Made by a program: the position numbers and the translations under genes. A DNA stretch of 64,000 nt from Cutibacterium sp. (GTDB lineage: Bacteria > Actinomycetota > Actinomycetes > Propionibacteriales > Propionibacteriaceae): assembly GCF_030525615.1 (NCBI RefSeq), contig NZ_JAUNEJ010000001.1, positions 124,001 to 188,000 of the forward strand, in the 5' to 3' direction. Of this stretch, positions 27,654 through 36,747 are shown piece after piece. Under the pieces are notes generated by a model that was not told where the DNA came from, did no database searches, and was given only the letters and a program-made list of their open reading frames with translations. Positions within the stretch are counted from its first letter, which is position 1. Each line of letters opens with the position of its first letter.

Positions 27654-28310
27654 TTAGATTGCCTCTGCAATGTGTTGAGAACCGTCGCAGAACCGAATAA
27701 AACGCCTCACCGTGGTGTCGTCGTCCAGACAGACTAAGGCAGCCTGAGCGACGGCCTCACGGGACACTGTGTCGTGCTTGTATTCCTCGCCTTCCGCTAG
27801 CAGGCGGATGCCAGTGGCGGGATCGTGGCTCAGAGTTACCGGGCCAAGGATGGTCCACTGAACCGTCGAGTTCATGGTGTGACGGTCGGCAGCAGCCTTT
27901 GCGTCAGCGTAGGGGAAGAAGTCGTCGTCGGAGGGGACACCGTGCTCTGGGCTGCCACACCAAGAGATGAGGACGAATCGTGGTCCATGAGGGGAGCGGG
28001 CAATGGCGTCGACAAGATCCTTGCAGGCGTCGCGGTCGACAGCGTAGGTCTGCTCGGGGCCGCCTTTGCCACCTGCTCCGGCTGACCACACTACGGCGTC
28101 GTGGCTGTTGACGAGGTCGTCCCACTCAGAAGGCCTCAGAGAGGTTATGTCAGCGACGATCGGATTTCCGCCCCACCTGACCACGTCAGCGCCCTGGTCT
28201 TCACGTCTAATAACGGAATCGATGTGTCCTCCCTTCGAGCTGGCGTGCTGGGTGAAGTGTTTGGCCACATGTCCGTGGCCGCCAATAACGAGAATTCGAT
28301 CTGCTGTCAT
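27654..28310 (-). CDS. NAD(P)-binding NmrA/SDR-like protein
   Basis: 218 residues. The Rossmann motif VIGGHGHVAKHF opens the chain. VVWSAGAGGKGGPEQTY and the later FPYADAKAAADR fit atypical short-chain reductases that act on, or simply sense, NAD(P)H. No classic YxxxK is clear, although YADAK is close to it. The ATG at 28310 has AGGGTG upstream and is preferred over 28334. The substrate is unknown. It stands alone between two terminators. Confidence 0.75.
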   Translation of the reverse strand: MTADRILVIGGHGHVAKHFTQHASSKGGHIDSVIRREDQGADVVRWGGNPIVADITSLRPSEWDDLVNSHDAVVWSAGAGGKGGPEQTYAVDRDACKDLVDAIARSPHGPRFVLISWCGSPEHGVPSDDDFFPYADAKAAADRHTMNSTVQWTILGPVTLSHDPATGIRLLAEGEEYKHDTVSREAVAQAALVCLDDDTTVRRFIRFCDGSQHIAEAI

Positions 28311-28375
28311 AGTTTTCACCCTAGAATCGACCAAGGTCGGCCTACAGTGCGTGACGACTGTAGGCCGCTATGGGC

Positions 28376-29836
28376 TCAGGTCCAGCTGTGCTGTAGGGGG
28401 CGTCCTTCCTCATACCCGGAGGGGGACTGAACGCCGATGACGGCCTTTTCGTGGAATTCATTGAGGTTCGCTGCTCCGGCGTAAGTGCAGGAAGAGCGAA
28501 CTCCAGAAGTGATGAAATCGACGAGGTCTTCGACTCCAGGACGCTGAGGATCGAGATACATCTTCGACTGGGAGATACCTTCTTCGAACAATGCGGCGCG
28601 CGCTCTTTCGAACGCACTGCGCTGACGAGTGCGGTGTCGCACTGCTCGGGCCGAGGCCATTCCGAAGGATTCCTTGTACAGGCGTCCATCATGGTCGACG
28701 AGCATGGCACCGGTGGATTCGTGGGTACCTGCGAACCATGAGCCGATCATGACCGAGCCAGCGCCGGCCGCCAGGGCGAGTGCAACATCACGGGGATGAC
28801 GGACGCCGCCGTCTGCCCAGATAGCCCCGTCAACCTCGGCGGCTGCCTCAGCGCATTCCAGTACTGCAGAAAACTGCGGACGGCCAACCCCGGTCTGCAT
28901 ACGGGTCGTACACATGGCTCCCGGCCCGACTCCGACCTTGATGATGTCTGCTCCAGCCTCCAACAAGTCGAGTGTGCCGCGACGGGTGACGATGTTGCCG
29001 GCCACGATGGGGATACGGCGATCGGTCTTCTTGTAGAAAGCAGTGCGGACCTCGTCAGCTACACCAATGGCCCGGATCATCTGATCTTGATGACCATGAG
29101 CGGTATCCATGACGAGAACGTCGGAACCCGAATCCAGAGCATTGCGAGCACGACCAGCAACGTCTCCATTGATGCCGATGGCGGTGCCGATCATGAGATG
29201 ACCATGAGGGTCGACGGCCGGCCGGTAGATCTCGGTGCGCAGGGCCCCTCGAGAAGTCATGATGCCGACGAGGACGCCATCGTCGTCCACGGCCACAGCG
29301 ACCTTTTGATGACGTTCGGCAAGAGTTTGGAATACCTCGTCCGGGCTGGCCTCGGGGCCGACCAAGGTGAGGTCGGTCGTCATGACCTCGTGGCATTGGG
29401 CAAAACGGTCGACGCCTTCTGCTTCCGCGGGGGAGACCAGGCCGACCGGGCGATGGTCCTCGATAACGAGGACGACGCCGTGCGCACGCTTGTTGAGCAG
29501 GCTCATGGCCTCGCCAACGGTCGTCGTCGGATTGACGGTGACGGGGGTGTCGAACCGGGTGTGGGCACCCTTGACCCGGCGGATAGACCTTGCGACAAAG
29601 TCAGCAGGAATATCCTGGGGCAGGATAGCGATCCCGCCGCGTCGGGCGATGGTCTCGGCCATCCGGCGTCCGGAGATTGCGGTCATATTGGCCACGACGA
29701 GGGGCAGGGGAGTCCCTAGTCCGTCGGTCGACGTCAGATCGACATTCATCCGCGACCCAACCGACGAACGGTTCGGGGCCATGAAGACGTCGTTGTAAGT
29801 CAGGTCGTAGTTCGGCTGTTCGTTGAGAAAACGCAC
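28376..29836 (-). CDS. guaB1: GuaB1 family protein, probably GMP reductase
   Basis: 486 residues with the IMP dehydrogenase/GMP reductase barrel interrupted by two CBS domains at about 95-210. The catalytic loop is GVGPGAMCTTRMQTG, with the nucleophilic cysteine, and the phosphate site GIADGGVR appears here as AIWADGGVRHP. It is often labelled IMP dehydrogenase, but the actinobacterial GuaB1 branch has been shown in mycobacteria to be a GMP reductase controlled through the CBS domains. The start is GTG 29836. It stands as a single gene between ctaF and qcrB, a position where mycobacteria carry other genes. Confidence 0.85.
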   Translation of the reverse strand: MRFLNEQPNYDLTYNDVFMAPNRSSVGSRMNVDLTSTDGLGTPLPLVVANMTAISGRRMAETIARRGGIAILPQDIPADFVARSIRRVKGAHTRFDTPVTVNPTTTVGEAMSLLNKRAHGVVLVIEDHRPVGLVSPAEAEGVDRFAQCHEVMTTDLTLVGPEASPDEVFQTLAERHQKVAVAVDDDGVLVGIMTSRGALRTEIYRPAVDPHGHLMIGTAIGINGDVAGRARNALDSGSDVLVMDTAHGHQDQMIRAIGVADEVRTAFYKKTDRRIPIVAGNIVTRRGTLDLLEAGADIIKVGVGPGAMCTTRMQTGVGRPQFSAVLECAEAAAEVDGAIWADGGVRHPRDVALALAAGAGSVMIGSWFAGTHESTGAMLVDHDGRLYKESFGMASARAVRHRTRQRSAFERARAALFEEGISQSKMYLDPQRPGVEDLVDFITSGVRSSCTYAGAANLNEFHEKAVIGVQSPSGYEEGRPLQHSWT

Positions 29837-29956
29837 ATAGTCATTCTCTCATCATCTTCAGGTCAGCTCGATTGTCGATGAGGTGTGAGCGTGGCACGAG
29901 TGTCTGCAACCATTCTTTGCTCGGTTCCTCGAGGCTGAGGTTTGCCGTGACCGGGG

Positions 29957-29992
29957 ACGGCGAAGGCCCCTCGGTTGAGGGGCCTTCGCCGT
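29957..29992. terminator. Strong hairpin after qcrB
   Basis: A perfect 16-bp stem with a GGTT loop, 12 bases beyond the qcrB stop. It ends the ctaE-qcrC-qcrA-qcrB operon. It also lies upstream of guaB1, outside any coding region. Confidence 0.9.
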
Positions 29993-30004
29993 GATTCGGC
30001 AGGA

Positions 30005-31684
30005 TCAGTTGGTGATCTCGGCTTTACCGGTGGATTCACCAGAATCGATCTCGGCGTGGTGACGAGCTGCCTCGAACTCCTCGCGAGTGACCTTCGGCAC
30101 GTTGTCCCCAAGGAACCACTTCATCCAGCGAGCACGCCTCTTACTAACCCGACGGCCACGGTCGTCGATCGAACCAGCGGTAAGGACCGGGTAGGTCTTT
30201 TGCTGAGTGAGAGTCCACGCTTCTCCTTCGCTGACCGGTACGTGGGCTTCGTGGAAGGCACCATCAGGCTCGCGGACGATTTCGCCCGAGGGTGATCCGT
30301 GCAGCAAACGCTGACGGTCAGCACGCTGCAAAGATACGCAGATCCGCTTCGTGATGTGGTAGGTGATGATCGGGACGATGAAGACTGCGCCACGCATGAA
30401 GTACGTGATCTGGTTCAACGACAGGTGGAAGTGAGTGGCGATAATGTCGTTGGCCCCCGACAACCAGAACATGGCGTAGCAGCTCATGGCGGCAACGCCG
30501 AGGGCGGTACGCGTCGGGACGTTGCGCGGACGGTCGAGCAGGTGGTGCTCCGATTCGTCACCAGTAATCCACTTCTCGACGAAGGGCCATGCGACGAGCA
30601 GGGTGAATAGCACACCCATGAGGCACACGCCGGGCAGGAAAATGTTCCAACTCCACGTGGTGTGGCCGATGTGCCACTCCCAGTTCGGGGTGATACGGAC
30701 GGCACCCTCGAGCCAACCCATGTACCAGTCAGGCTGGGATCCAGCCGTGACCTCGCCGGGATTGTAAGGGCCGAATTTCCAGACCGGGTTGATCTGCATG
30801 AAGGTGCCCATGAGGGTCAACACGCCAAAGACCACGAAAAAGAAACCACCAGCCTTGGCGGCGTAGACCGGGAACAACGGGTAGCCAACGACGTTCTTCT
30901 CGGTACGTCCGGGGCCGGGGTACTGGGTGTGCTTGTGGTAAACGACCAGCGCGAGGTGAGCAGCTACCAGACCCAGCAGCAAGGCCGGGATCAACAAAAT
31001 GTGGACCATGTAGAGGCGGGGAATGATCGCAGTGCCGGGAAACTCGCCGTTGAAGACGAAGAACTCAACCCAAGTCCCTACCAGTGGGATGGCCCGCATC
31101 AGGCCATCGGCGAAACGAAGACCTGTGCCCGAAAGCAGGTCATCGGGAAGTGAGTAACCGGCGAATCCCTCGACCATGGCGAGCATGAACAGCCCCAGAC
31201 CGATCAGCCAGTTGATCTCACGGGGCTTGCGGAAGGCACCCGTGAAGAAGATACGCAGCATATGGACGGTAGCCGCTGCCACGAAGAGGATGGCGGCCCA
31301 GTGGTGGATTTGGCGAACCAGTAGACCGCCACGCACTTCGAACGACAGATCCAAGGTAGAGGCAAATGCCTCCGACATCGGCGTTCCCTTGAGCAGCTGG
31401 TACGGGCCGTTGTAGTCAACCTCAGCCATCGATGGCTTGAACCAGATCGTGAGGAAGATACCGGTGAGCAGCAGGACGACGAAGGAGTAGAGAGCAATCT
31501 CTCCCAGTAGGAAGGACCAGTGGTCGGGGAAGACCTTGCGCAGGTTACCCCTGGCCATCTTTGCAAGGCCCAAACGGTCGTCGTGCCAATTAACGATCCG
31601 CATCCCGCGTCCCGACGGCTTGTCCTCAGCCGTCGCAGTTCGCAGGGTGGGTGATTCCTCGGCAATGCCAGTTGGCCGGGCCAT
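30005..31684 (-). CDS. qcrB: Menaquinol-cytochrome c reductase cytochrome b subunit
   Basis: 559 residues with about eight membrane helices and the long polar C-terminal tail typical of actinobacterial QcrB. The four heme b histidines lie in IHHWAAILFVAAATVH and in the pair MVHILLIPALLLGLVAAH. The quinol-site motif appears as PDWYMGWLEG, the actinobacterial form of PEWY. It oxidises menaquinol and feeds electrons to the Rieske centre and QcrC. The ATG shares one base with the qcrA stop. QcrB is also the target of Q203-type inhibitors in mycobacteria. Confidence 0.97.
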   Translation of the reverse strand: MARPTGIAEESPTLRTATAEDKPSGRGMRIVNWHDDRLGLAKMARGNLRKVFPDHWSFLLGEIALYSFVVLLLTGIFLTIWFKPSMAEVDYNGPYQLLKGTPMSEAFASTLDLSFEVRGGLLVRQIHHWAAILFVAAATVHMLRIFFTGAFRKPREINWLIGLGLFMLAMVEGFAGYSLPDDLLSGTGLRFADGLMRAIPLVGTWVEFFVFNGEFPGTAIIPRLYMVHILLIPALLLGLVAAHLALVVYHKHTQYPGPGRTEKNVVGYPLFPVYAAKAGGFFFVVFGVLTLMGTFMQINPVWKFGPYNPGEVTAGSQPDWYMGWLEGAVRITPNWEWHIGHTTWSWNIFLPGVCLMGVLFTLLVAWPFVEKWITGDESEHHLLDRPRNVPTRTALGVAAMSCYAMFWLSGANDIIATHFHLSLNQITYFMRGAVFIVPIITYHITKRICVSLQRADRQRLLHGSPSGEIVREPDGAFHEAHVPVSEGEAWTLTQQKTYPVLTAGSIDDRGRRVSKRRARWMKWFLGDNVPKVTREEFEAARHHAEIDSGESTGKAEITN

Positions 31685-32736
31685 CAGTTATCACCCTTCA
31701 TGTAGTCGTGACGGGAATCGCGTTCGAAGTAGGACGGACCCACCGGAACGGTGAAGTCGCTGCGAGCGACGAGGTAGCCCTTGTCATCGACGGTGATGGG
31801 TAGCTGCGGCAGCGAGCGTCCGGCAGGGCCGAAGACGACGACACCGGAGTCACCGAGATCGAAGGTCGATTGGTGACAGGGGCACAGCAGATGGTGGGTT
31901 TGTTGCTCCCACAGATTGACGGGGCAACCCACGTGGGTACAAATCTTGGAGTAAGACAGGATTCCGCCGACCTGCCAGTCCTTACGGGACTCAGGGATTT
32001 TGATGGAATCGGGATCCATCCTGACGATGAGGATCGCAGCCTTGGCCTTCTGGCGCTGGAACTCCTCACCCTCAAGGTCCTTAAGGTTCTCCGGTTCAGC
32101 ATTCACCAGCTGGCCGATTTCCAGGTCCGAGGCTTTGATCGGCTGGAAGGTGACGTCGTTGACCAGTCGGACTCCCTCGGCCCAAATGGTGCGCTCGATG
32201 GTGGCTCGGCGCATTCCGGGACCTGGTTTCGGGCCGAGGTCAGCAAGGGTCACGATGGCAGGCACGGCCATAATGCCGATCGCACCTCCCAAGGCACCAC
32301 CGATGAGCTTGCGCCGTGAGAGTCCGGACTGGTTGGCCCCGATGCGCCACTGCTTGGCGAAGTCCTGGCGATCAGCGGCACCGGAACTGACCGGGTGTCG
32401 CTCCTGGACAATCTCTTCATCGCCCATGATCTGTTTGGCCCAGTGAATGCAGGCAATGCCAATAAACAGCACTCCGAGACCGGCACACAGACCCAATGCG
32501 AAAGTGGAGGCGTTCATGTGCAGTGGCCCGATTTTGACGGTGGCGTCACGCGGGACTGCAAAGTAGAAGACGACGAAAGCGATGGCGAGAACGGGAACCA
32601 AGGCGAGCAGGGTGATGACCTGACGGTAAGCCCGGTTACCGGCCTTCGGATTGGCGTCGGTGTAACGCTCGACGTGTGGCTCGACGCCCGGATTCTCGAC
32701 CGGCAGGTCGTTGCGTTCGGTGTACTTGTCGCTCAC
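31684..32736 (-). CDS. qcrA: Rieske iron-sulphur subunit of the bc1 complex
   Basis: 350 residues with three membrane helices, as in actinobacterial QcrA, and a C-terminal Rieske domain. The 2Fe-2S ligands are in CTHVGC and CPCHQSTFD. A twin-arginine-like SRRKLIGGAL precedes the third helix, consistent with Tat-assisted export of the folded cluster domain. The GTG at 32736 overlaps the qcrC stop (GTGA); an ATG further upstream lies inside qcrC. It accepts electrons from menaquinol at QcrB. Confidence 0.96.
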   Translation of the reverse strand: MSDKYTERNDLPVENPGVEPHVERYTDANPKAGNRAYRQVITLLALVPVLAIAFVVFYFAVPRDATVKIGPLHMNASTFALGLCAGLGVLFIGIACIHWAKQIMGDEEIVQERHPVSSGAADRQDFAKQWRIGANQSGLSRRKLIGGALGGAIGIMAVPAIVTLADLGPKPGPGMRRATIERTIWAEGVRLVNDVTFQPIKASDLEIGQLVNAEPENLKDLEGEEFQRQKAKAAILIVRMDPDSIKIPESRKDWQVGGILSYSKICTHVGCPVNLWEQQTHHLLCPCHQSTFDLGDSGVVVFGPAGRSLPQLPITVDDKGYLVARSDFTVPVGPSYFERDSRHDYMKGDN

Positions 32737-33536
32737 TTTGAGCGAGCCCCCTTCCGTGCCAGCCATCCTGCGATCAGGACGAGACCGCCGATGCCGATGA
32801 TCCAACCGAACAGGCCCTCAGTGACCGGGCCGATGCCGCCGAGGGCGAATCCGCCGTTGTTGGGCTCAGAATGTGCGGTCTGGAGGTAGCCAATGATTTC
32901 GCGGGCGTCCTGGTCGGTGATGACCGACTTGGAGAACACCGGCATTTGCTGCGGGCCAGTGCGCATGGCCTCGTAAATGTGCTTGTCTGAGGTCTTCATA
33001 AGGGAGGGTGCGTAGGCCCCCTCAGGCAGCGCGCCGCCGCGTCCTTCAATATTGTGGCAGGCCGAGCAGTTGGTCTTGAACAGTTCAGCACCGCGAGCCA
33101 GTTCCTCAGCACTCAATCCAGAGGTGTTGAGAGTCTGGGAGGAGGGGATCTCCGGGCCGGGGGCCAGAGAGGCGACGTAGGCACCAACCGACGCGATCTC
33201 CTTGTCGGTGAAATCTGTGTCCTTGGCCGGAGCCTGAGCTTCCGGACGAGCCATCGGCATTCGGCCGGTGCCCATCTGGAAGTCGACGGCAGCGGCACCG
33301 ACTCCGGTGAGGGACGGGCCTTGCGTGGTGCCCTCGCCGTTGAGGCCGTGACAAGAGGAGCAGTTCTGCTGGAAGATTTCTTTGCCCTGAGCTACCTGCG
33401 GCGACGCGTTGGTGTCGGCCTGTCCGGAAGCTGCCGGGCTGACGAAGGCGTACACACACCCCACCAGGACCAAGGCTAAGAGCAACAGCGCGGGTTTGGC
33501 TGCCCGGCTGTGCCGTTTCGTGGAGAGGTATCTCAT
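32733..33536 (-). CDS. qcrC: Diheme cytochrome cc subunit of the bc1 complex
   Basis: 267 residues. An N-terminal hydrophobic segment is followed by two c-type domains with CSSCH and CSACH, then a C-terminal membrane helix (GWIIGIGGLVLIAGWLA). Two hemes in one tethered subunit let actinobacteria transfer electrons straight to CtaC without a soluble cytochrome c. Several starts are possible (ATG 33536, GTG 33539, GTG 33542); AAAGG lies 5-11 bases upstream of them. The gene sits 30 bp after ctaE and overlaps qcrA. Confidence 0.96.
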   Translation of the reverse strand: MRYLSTKRHSRAAKPALLLLALVLVGCVYAFVSPAASGQADTNASPQVAQGKEIFQQNCSSCHGLNGEGTTQGPSLTGVGAAAVDFQMGTGRMPMARPEAQAPAKDTDFTDKEIASVGAYVASLAPGPEIPSSQTLNTSGLSAEELARGAELFKTNCSACHNIEGRGGALPEGAYAPSLMKTSDKHIYEAMRTGPQQMPVFSKSVITDQDAREIIGYLQTAHSEPNNGGFALGGIGPVTEGLFGWIIGIGGLVLIAGWLARKGARSK

Positions 33537-33565
33537 CACCACAGTCACCTTTCTCGGGTTGGGTG

Positions 33566-34261
33566 TCAGCGCACGATGTAGATCACCGAGAACAGGATGA
33601 TCCACACGACGTCAACGAAGTGCCAGTAGTAGGAAACGACCATTGCCGTGACCGCCTGCTCATGGGTGAAGCGGCGAGCCATGTAGGTGCGGGCAAGGGT
33701 GAACAGGAACAGAATCAGGCCAGCTGTCACGTGCAGGCCGTGGAAACCGGTTGCCAGGAAGAAAGCTGAGAAGTAGACGCTCGAGGAGATGGTGTGGCCC
33801 TCGCCAATGAGGACGACGTACTCTGCGACCTGTCCAGCGATGAACACCGCGCCCATGATGAAGGTCAGGGTGTACCACTCGCGCATACCCCACGAGGTGA
33901 TGGCGCCAAGACCTTTGGTTCGCTTGACCTGACCATGCTCGGCGGCGTGAACACCCATCTGACATGTCACCGAGGACAACACCAGGATGAGGGTGTTGAT
34001 TGCGGCGGTCCCGACGGCCAGGTGGCTGGACTCGGCTTGCCAGAGGGTCTGCTGTCCTGCAGTCGCCAAGTCGCTGGTCGTCTGGCGAATCATGAAATAG
34101 GCCGAGAAGAGAGCGGCGAAGAACATGAGCTCGCTGGCCAACCACACCCAGACACCCATAGGTAGGGCATCCGGACGACCTGCCGGCGCATTGAGTCGCG
34201 TCGGCGCGATCGGATGGATGGCGCCCGTCGGTCGTTGTGAAGTCTGCGCTGAAGTGGCCAC
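33566..34261 (-). CDS. ctaE: Cytochrome c oxidase subunit III
   Basis: 231 residues with five membrane helices, the short actinobacterial form. Family motifs are LASELMFFAALFSAYF, TGFHGLHVTAGLI and YYWHFVDVVWI. The start is a GTG with GAGG very close by, so the true start is slightly uncertain. It heads the ctaE-qcrC-qcrA-qcrB operon and is separated from ctaC-ctaD-ctaF by guaB1 and the NmrA-like gene. Its product joins the same supercomplex. Confidence 0.95.
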   Translation of the reverse strand: MATSAQTSQRPTGAIHPIAPTRLNAPAGRPDALPMGVWVWLASELMFFAALFSAYFMIRQTTSDLATAGQQTLWQAESSHLAVGTAAINTLILVLSSVTCQMGVHAAEHGQVKRTKGLGAITSWGMREWYTLTFIMGAVFIAGQVAEYVVLIGEGHTISSSVYFSAFFLATGFHGLHVTAGLILFLFTLARTYMARRFTHEQAVTAMVVSYYWHFVDVVWIILFSVIYIVR

Positions 34262-34529
34262 GGCCTCATTATGGCCGCAAATGTGTCATTGGTCATGTTG
34301 TTTCAGCGTTCCAATTCGATTCGAGGTCGATTTGGTGGGTCTAGGCGGCAATGTGCAGCAGGTTGTCCACCGATGTGATATTGGCCATCTCAGCAATCAG
34401 GACGGCCTCGTCCCCATGAGACCTCGTCCCCATGAGACGCCGTAAGCTGTAGCATCACCGGTGTTGTGTCCGGCCCGTGATGGCCGGAAGTTCAGATCAG
34501 TCCCACGCCATCGAGGGAAAGGGCCGCTC

Positions 34530-34973
34530 ATGGGTGACAAGCTTGGGGAGCCGTCGGGCGCTCTCAAGATTCTCGTTTACTCTGACGATCACACTGTCCG
34601 CGAGCAAGTGAAGGTTGCGTTGAGTGGGATGATTTCCCCCGACCTTCCGCGCGCCGAGGTCATCGAGACAGCGAGCAAGGCCTCGGTCGTCGATGCCGCG
34701 AGTAGTGGCCACTATGACGTCCTGATCGCTGATGGCGAATCGACCCCGTATGGCGGAATGGGGGTGTGCCACGAACTCAAGGATGAGGTCGAGAATTGTC
34801 CTCCGGTGGTCTTGCTGGTGGCCCGCATTGCTGACGCATGGTTGGCGTCGTGGTCTCATGCTGACGCCATCGCCACCCACCCTGTCGATCCGGTGAGCCT
34901 GCCTCAAACAGTGGCCTCAGTGATTCGTGCTTCCCGCAGCGAGGCTGCACAGCCCGCTGAACAGACCGCCTAA
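34530..34973 (+). CDS. Response-regulator receiver-like protein, no output domain
   Basis: 147 residues. The fold pattern LKILVYSDDHTVREQVKVAL, DVLIADGES and VVLLVARIADAW resembles a CheY-like receiver, with Asp in DVLIADGES at the phosphoacceptor place. The usual lysine after the fifth strand is not clear (THPVDPVSLPQTV), so phosphorylation may be lost. The ATG at 34530 has AAGGG 8 bases upstream. It lies 15 bp before trpD and is probably co-transcribed with it. No kinase or DNA-binding domain is nearby. Confidence 0.65.
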   Translation: MGDKLGEPSGALKILVYSDDHTVREQVKVALSGMISPDLPRAEVIETASKASVVDAASSGHYDVLIADGESTPYGGMGVCHELKDEVENCPPVVLLVARIADAWLASWSHADAIATHPVDPVSLPQTVASVIRASRSEAAQPAEQTA

Positions 34974-34988
34974 CTCAAAGGAGTTTTT

Positions 34989-36041
34989 ATGTCCGAGGAT
35001 CACGTCGATGACTTCACCTGGGCCGACCTGCTGACCGATCTGGTTGCGAAGCGAGACATGGATCGTGACACTGCCGCTGCAGCGATGCAACGGGTTCTGT
35101 CCGGAAAACTGACGCCAGTGCAGATTGCCGGTTTCGCAGTCGCATTGCGAGCCAAGGGTGAAACCGCCGACGAGATCGCGGGCATGGCGGAGGGAATGAT
35201 TTCCCACGCCACCCCGGTGGAGCTGGATCGGAATGCCGTTGACATCGTTGGTACCGGCGGCGACCGTGCAAATACGGTCAATGTTTCTACGATGGCTGCT
35301 CTCGTGGCTGCGGGGGCCGGAGCTAAGGTTGTCAAGCACGGTAACCGTGCTGCCAGCTCCGCTTGCGGAACAGCGGACTGCTTGGAGGCTCTCGGCGTCG
35401 GAATCGACATTGAACCGCAGCGCCAGGCAGCGGTTCTTGACGAGGTTGGTATGGCCTTCCTCTTCGCCCCGCGTTACCACGCTTCCTTGCGCTATGCCGC
35501 TCCGGCCCGTAAGGAGCTTGGCATTCAGACCACCTTCAACCTTCTTGGCCCGCTGACGAACCCGGCCCGTCCGTATGCTGCCGCGATTGGTATTGCCGAC
35601 GCCGCGATGGCTCCCTTGGTCGCTGATGTATTGGCCAAGCGAGGCACGAGGGGGCTGGTCTTCCACGGTGACGATGGTCTCGACGAGCTGACGACCACAA
35701 CGAAATCGCGGGTCTGGGTCATCTCTGACGGCACGGTTGCTGAAACTGAGATCGACCCGGCGGCTCTTGACCTGGCTCCGGCGGCACCGGCTGATCTCGT
35801 GGGCGGAGACCCGAAGGTTAACGCCGGTGTCGTTCGTAAGGTGCTGGCAGGGGAGCACGGCCCCGTGCGTGACATTGTGCTGCTGAACGCGGCGGCAGCG
35901 TTGCTCGCCTATGACGGTCCCAAGACTGACCAAGACGTTGTCTCGCAGCTGGCTCAGGAGCTGGAACGCGCAGCCCAGTCCATTGATTCTGGGGCTGCCA
36001 ATGATCGTCTCGATCGCTGGATCGCGGTCACCTCAAACTGA
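34989..36041 (+). CDS. trpD: Anthranilate phosphoribosyltransferase
   Basis: 350 residues. It joins anthranilate to PRPP in tryptophan synthesis. The PRPP and metal motifs are present: VDIVGTGGDRANTVNVST, KHGNRAASSACGTADCLEALG, and the second metal-site region FHGDDGLDELTTT. AAGGAG lies 7 bases before the ATG. No other trp genes are in the window, which is usual for actinobacterial trpD beside the qcr operon. Its end overlaps the convergent prepilin-peptidase gene by 14 bp, and its hairpin terminator lies inside that gene. Confidence 0.95.
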   Translation: MSEDHVDDFTWADLLTDLVAKRDMDRDTAAAAMQRVLSGKLTPVQIAGFAVALRAKGETADEIAGMAEGMISHATPVELDRNAVDIVGTGGDRANTVNVSTMAALVAAGAGAKVVKHGNRAASSACGTADCLEALGVGIDIEPQRQAAVLDEVGMAFLFAPRYHASLRYAAPARKELGIQTTFNLLGPLTNPARPYAAAIGIADAAMAPLVADVLAKRGTRGLVFHGDDGLDELTTTTKSRVWVISDGTVAETEIDPAALDLAPAAPADLVGGDPKVNAGVVRKVLAGEHGPVRDIVLLNAAAALLAYDGPKTDQDVVSQLAQELERAAQSIDSGAANDRLDRWIAVTSN

Positions 36042-36747
36042 GAGCAAGACTTACCCATGGCCCGGCCCACAAGGCCGGGCCATATGCGAATGCGGAGCCC
36101 CAGGGTGAGGGGCGGCGTCGGCGGATGAGGGTCGTCAAGATCGCCACAAGCGCTCCCAGTAAGGTTGCGGTAAGCAGAGTCGTCATACCAGCCTCAAGGA
36201 TGCCCGGGGAATGAGAGAGGGTCCCGGTGGTGGCGCCCATAAAGCCTGTTCCGGCCGCCAGCTTGACATCCCCGTACCCGAGGGAGGAACTGAGCCTCCA
36301 CATGAGCCAGAAGAAGCCAGTTGATGCCGCTGCGACGGCGATACACCAAGCCAACACAGGTATAGGCACTGGTCGGGTGAGAGCTAGACCGACGATGAGC
36401 GCAACAGCTGATTCGGCGACACAGTGACGCCACAGTTTCCTCGGGAGGAAGGTAGTTGCTTGATCGACCGTCACCAAAGCTGCAACGGATCCTGACCAGA
36501 CCCACCACATTCCCCAGCTCCAAGGAGGCGCAAAAGTTGACGAAAACCCTCCTATGGCAGCTATCACGGTGAGGATGAGGGTGCGGACCGGTGTGGCGAG
36601 GGAGTCATATCTGGGTTTGATGGTCAGAACTTCTTCTCCCACATCCTCGACGGTCGGTTCTGCCAGCCGGGGGACGGTTACCCGGAGATGCCATAGCGCC
36701 AAGGTGCAGGAGACTGCGATTCCGATGACAGACCACATGGCGGTCAC
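36028..36747 (-). CDS. A24 prepilin peptidase-like membrane protein
   Basis: 239 residues with about six membrane segments. Both aspartate motifs of type IV prepilin peptidases are recognisable: VDQATTFLP (first Asp) and GYGDVKLAAG (second Asp). The N-terminal zinc/methylase domain of PilD is absent, as in TadV and archaeal-type enzymes. It would cleave prepilin-like signal peptides at the membrane. No tad or pilin genes are in the window. The start is GTG 36747, directly after the stop of the preceding gene. Confidence 0.82.
   Translation of the reverse strand: MTAMWSVIGIAVSCTLALWHLRVTVPRLAEPTVEDVGEEVLTIKPRYDSLATPVRTLILTVIAAIGGFSSTFAPPWSWGMWWVWSGSVAALVTVDQATTFLPRKLWRHCVAESAVALIVGLALTRPVPIPVLAWCIAVAAASTGFFWLMWRLSSSLGYGDVKLAAGTGFMGATTGTLSHSPGILEAGMTTLLTATLLGALVAILTTLIRRRRPSPWGSAFAYGPALWAGPWVSLALSLR
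36057..36083 (+). terminator. trpD terminator inside a convergent gene
   Basis: A perfect 11-bp stem (ATGGCCCGGCC and its complement, 5-nt loop) starts 15 bases after the trpD stop. It falls within the last 60 bp of the prepilin-peptidase coding region. Confidence 0.75.

Noticed and set aside
28796-29719. 307-codon plus-strand frame across guaB1
   Set aside because: It is antisense to the conserved guaB1 core, and its composition looks like a shadow.
34410-34441. Short direct repeat CTCGTCCCCATGAGA before the receiver-like gene
   Set aside because: Only two 15-bp copies in a non-coding gap; too small to call a functional repeat.
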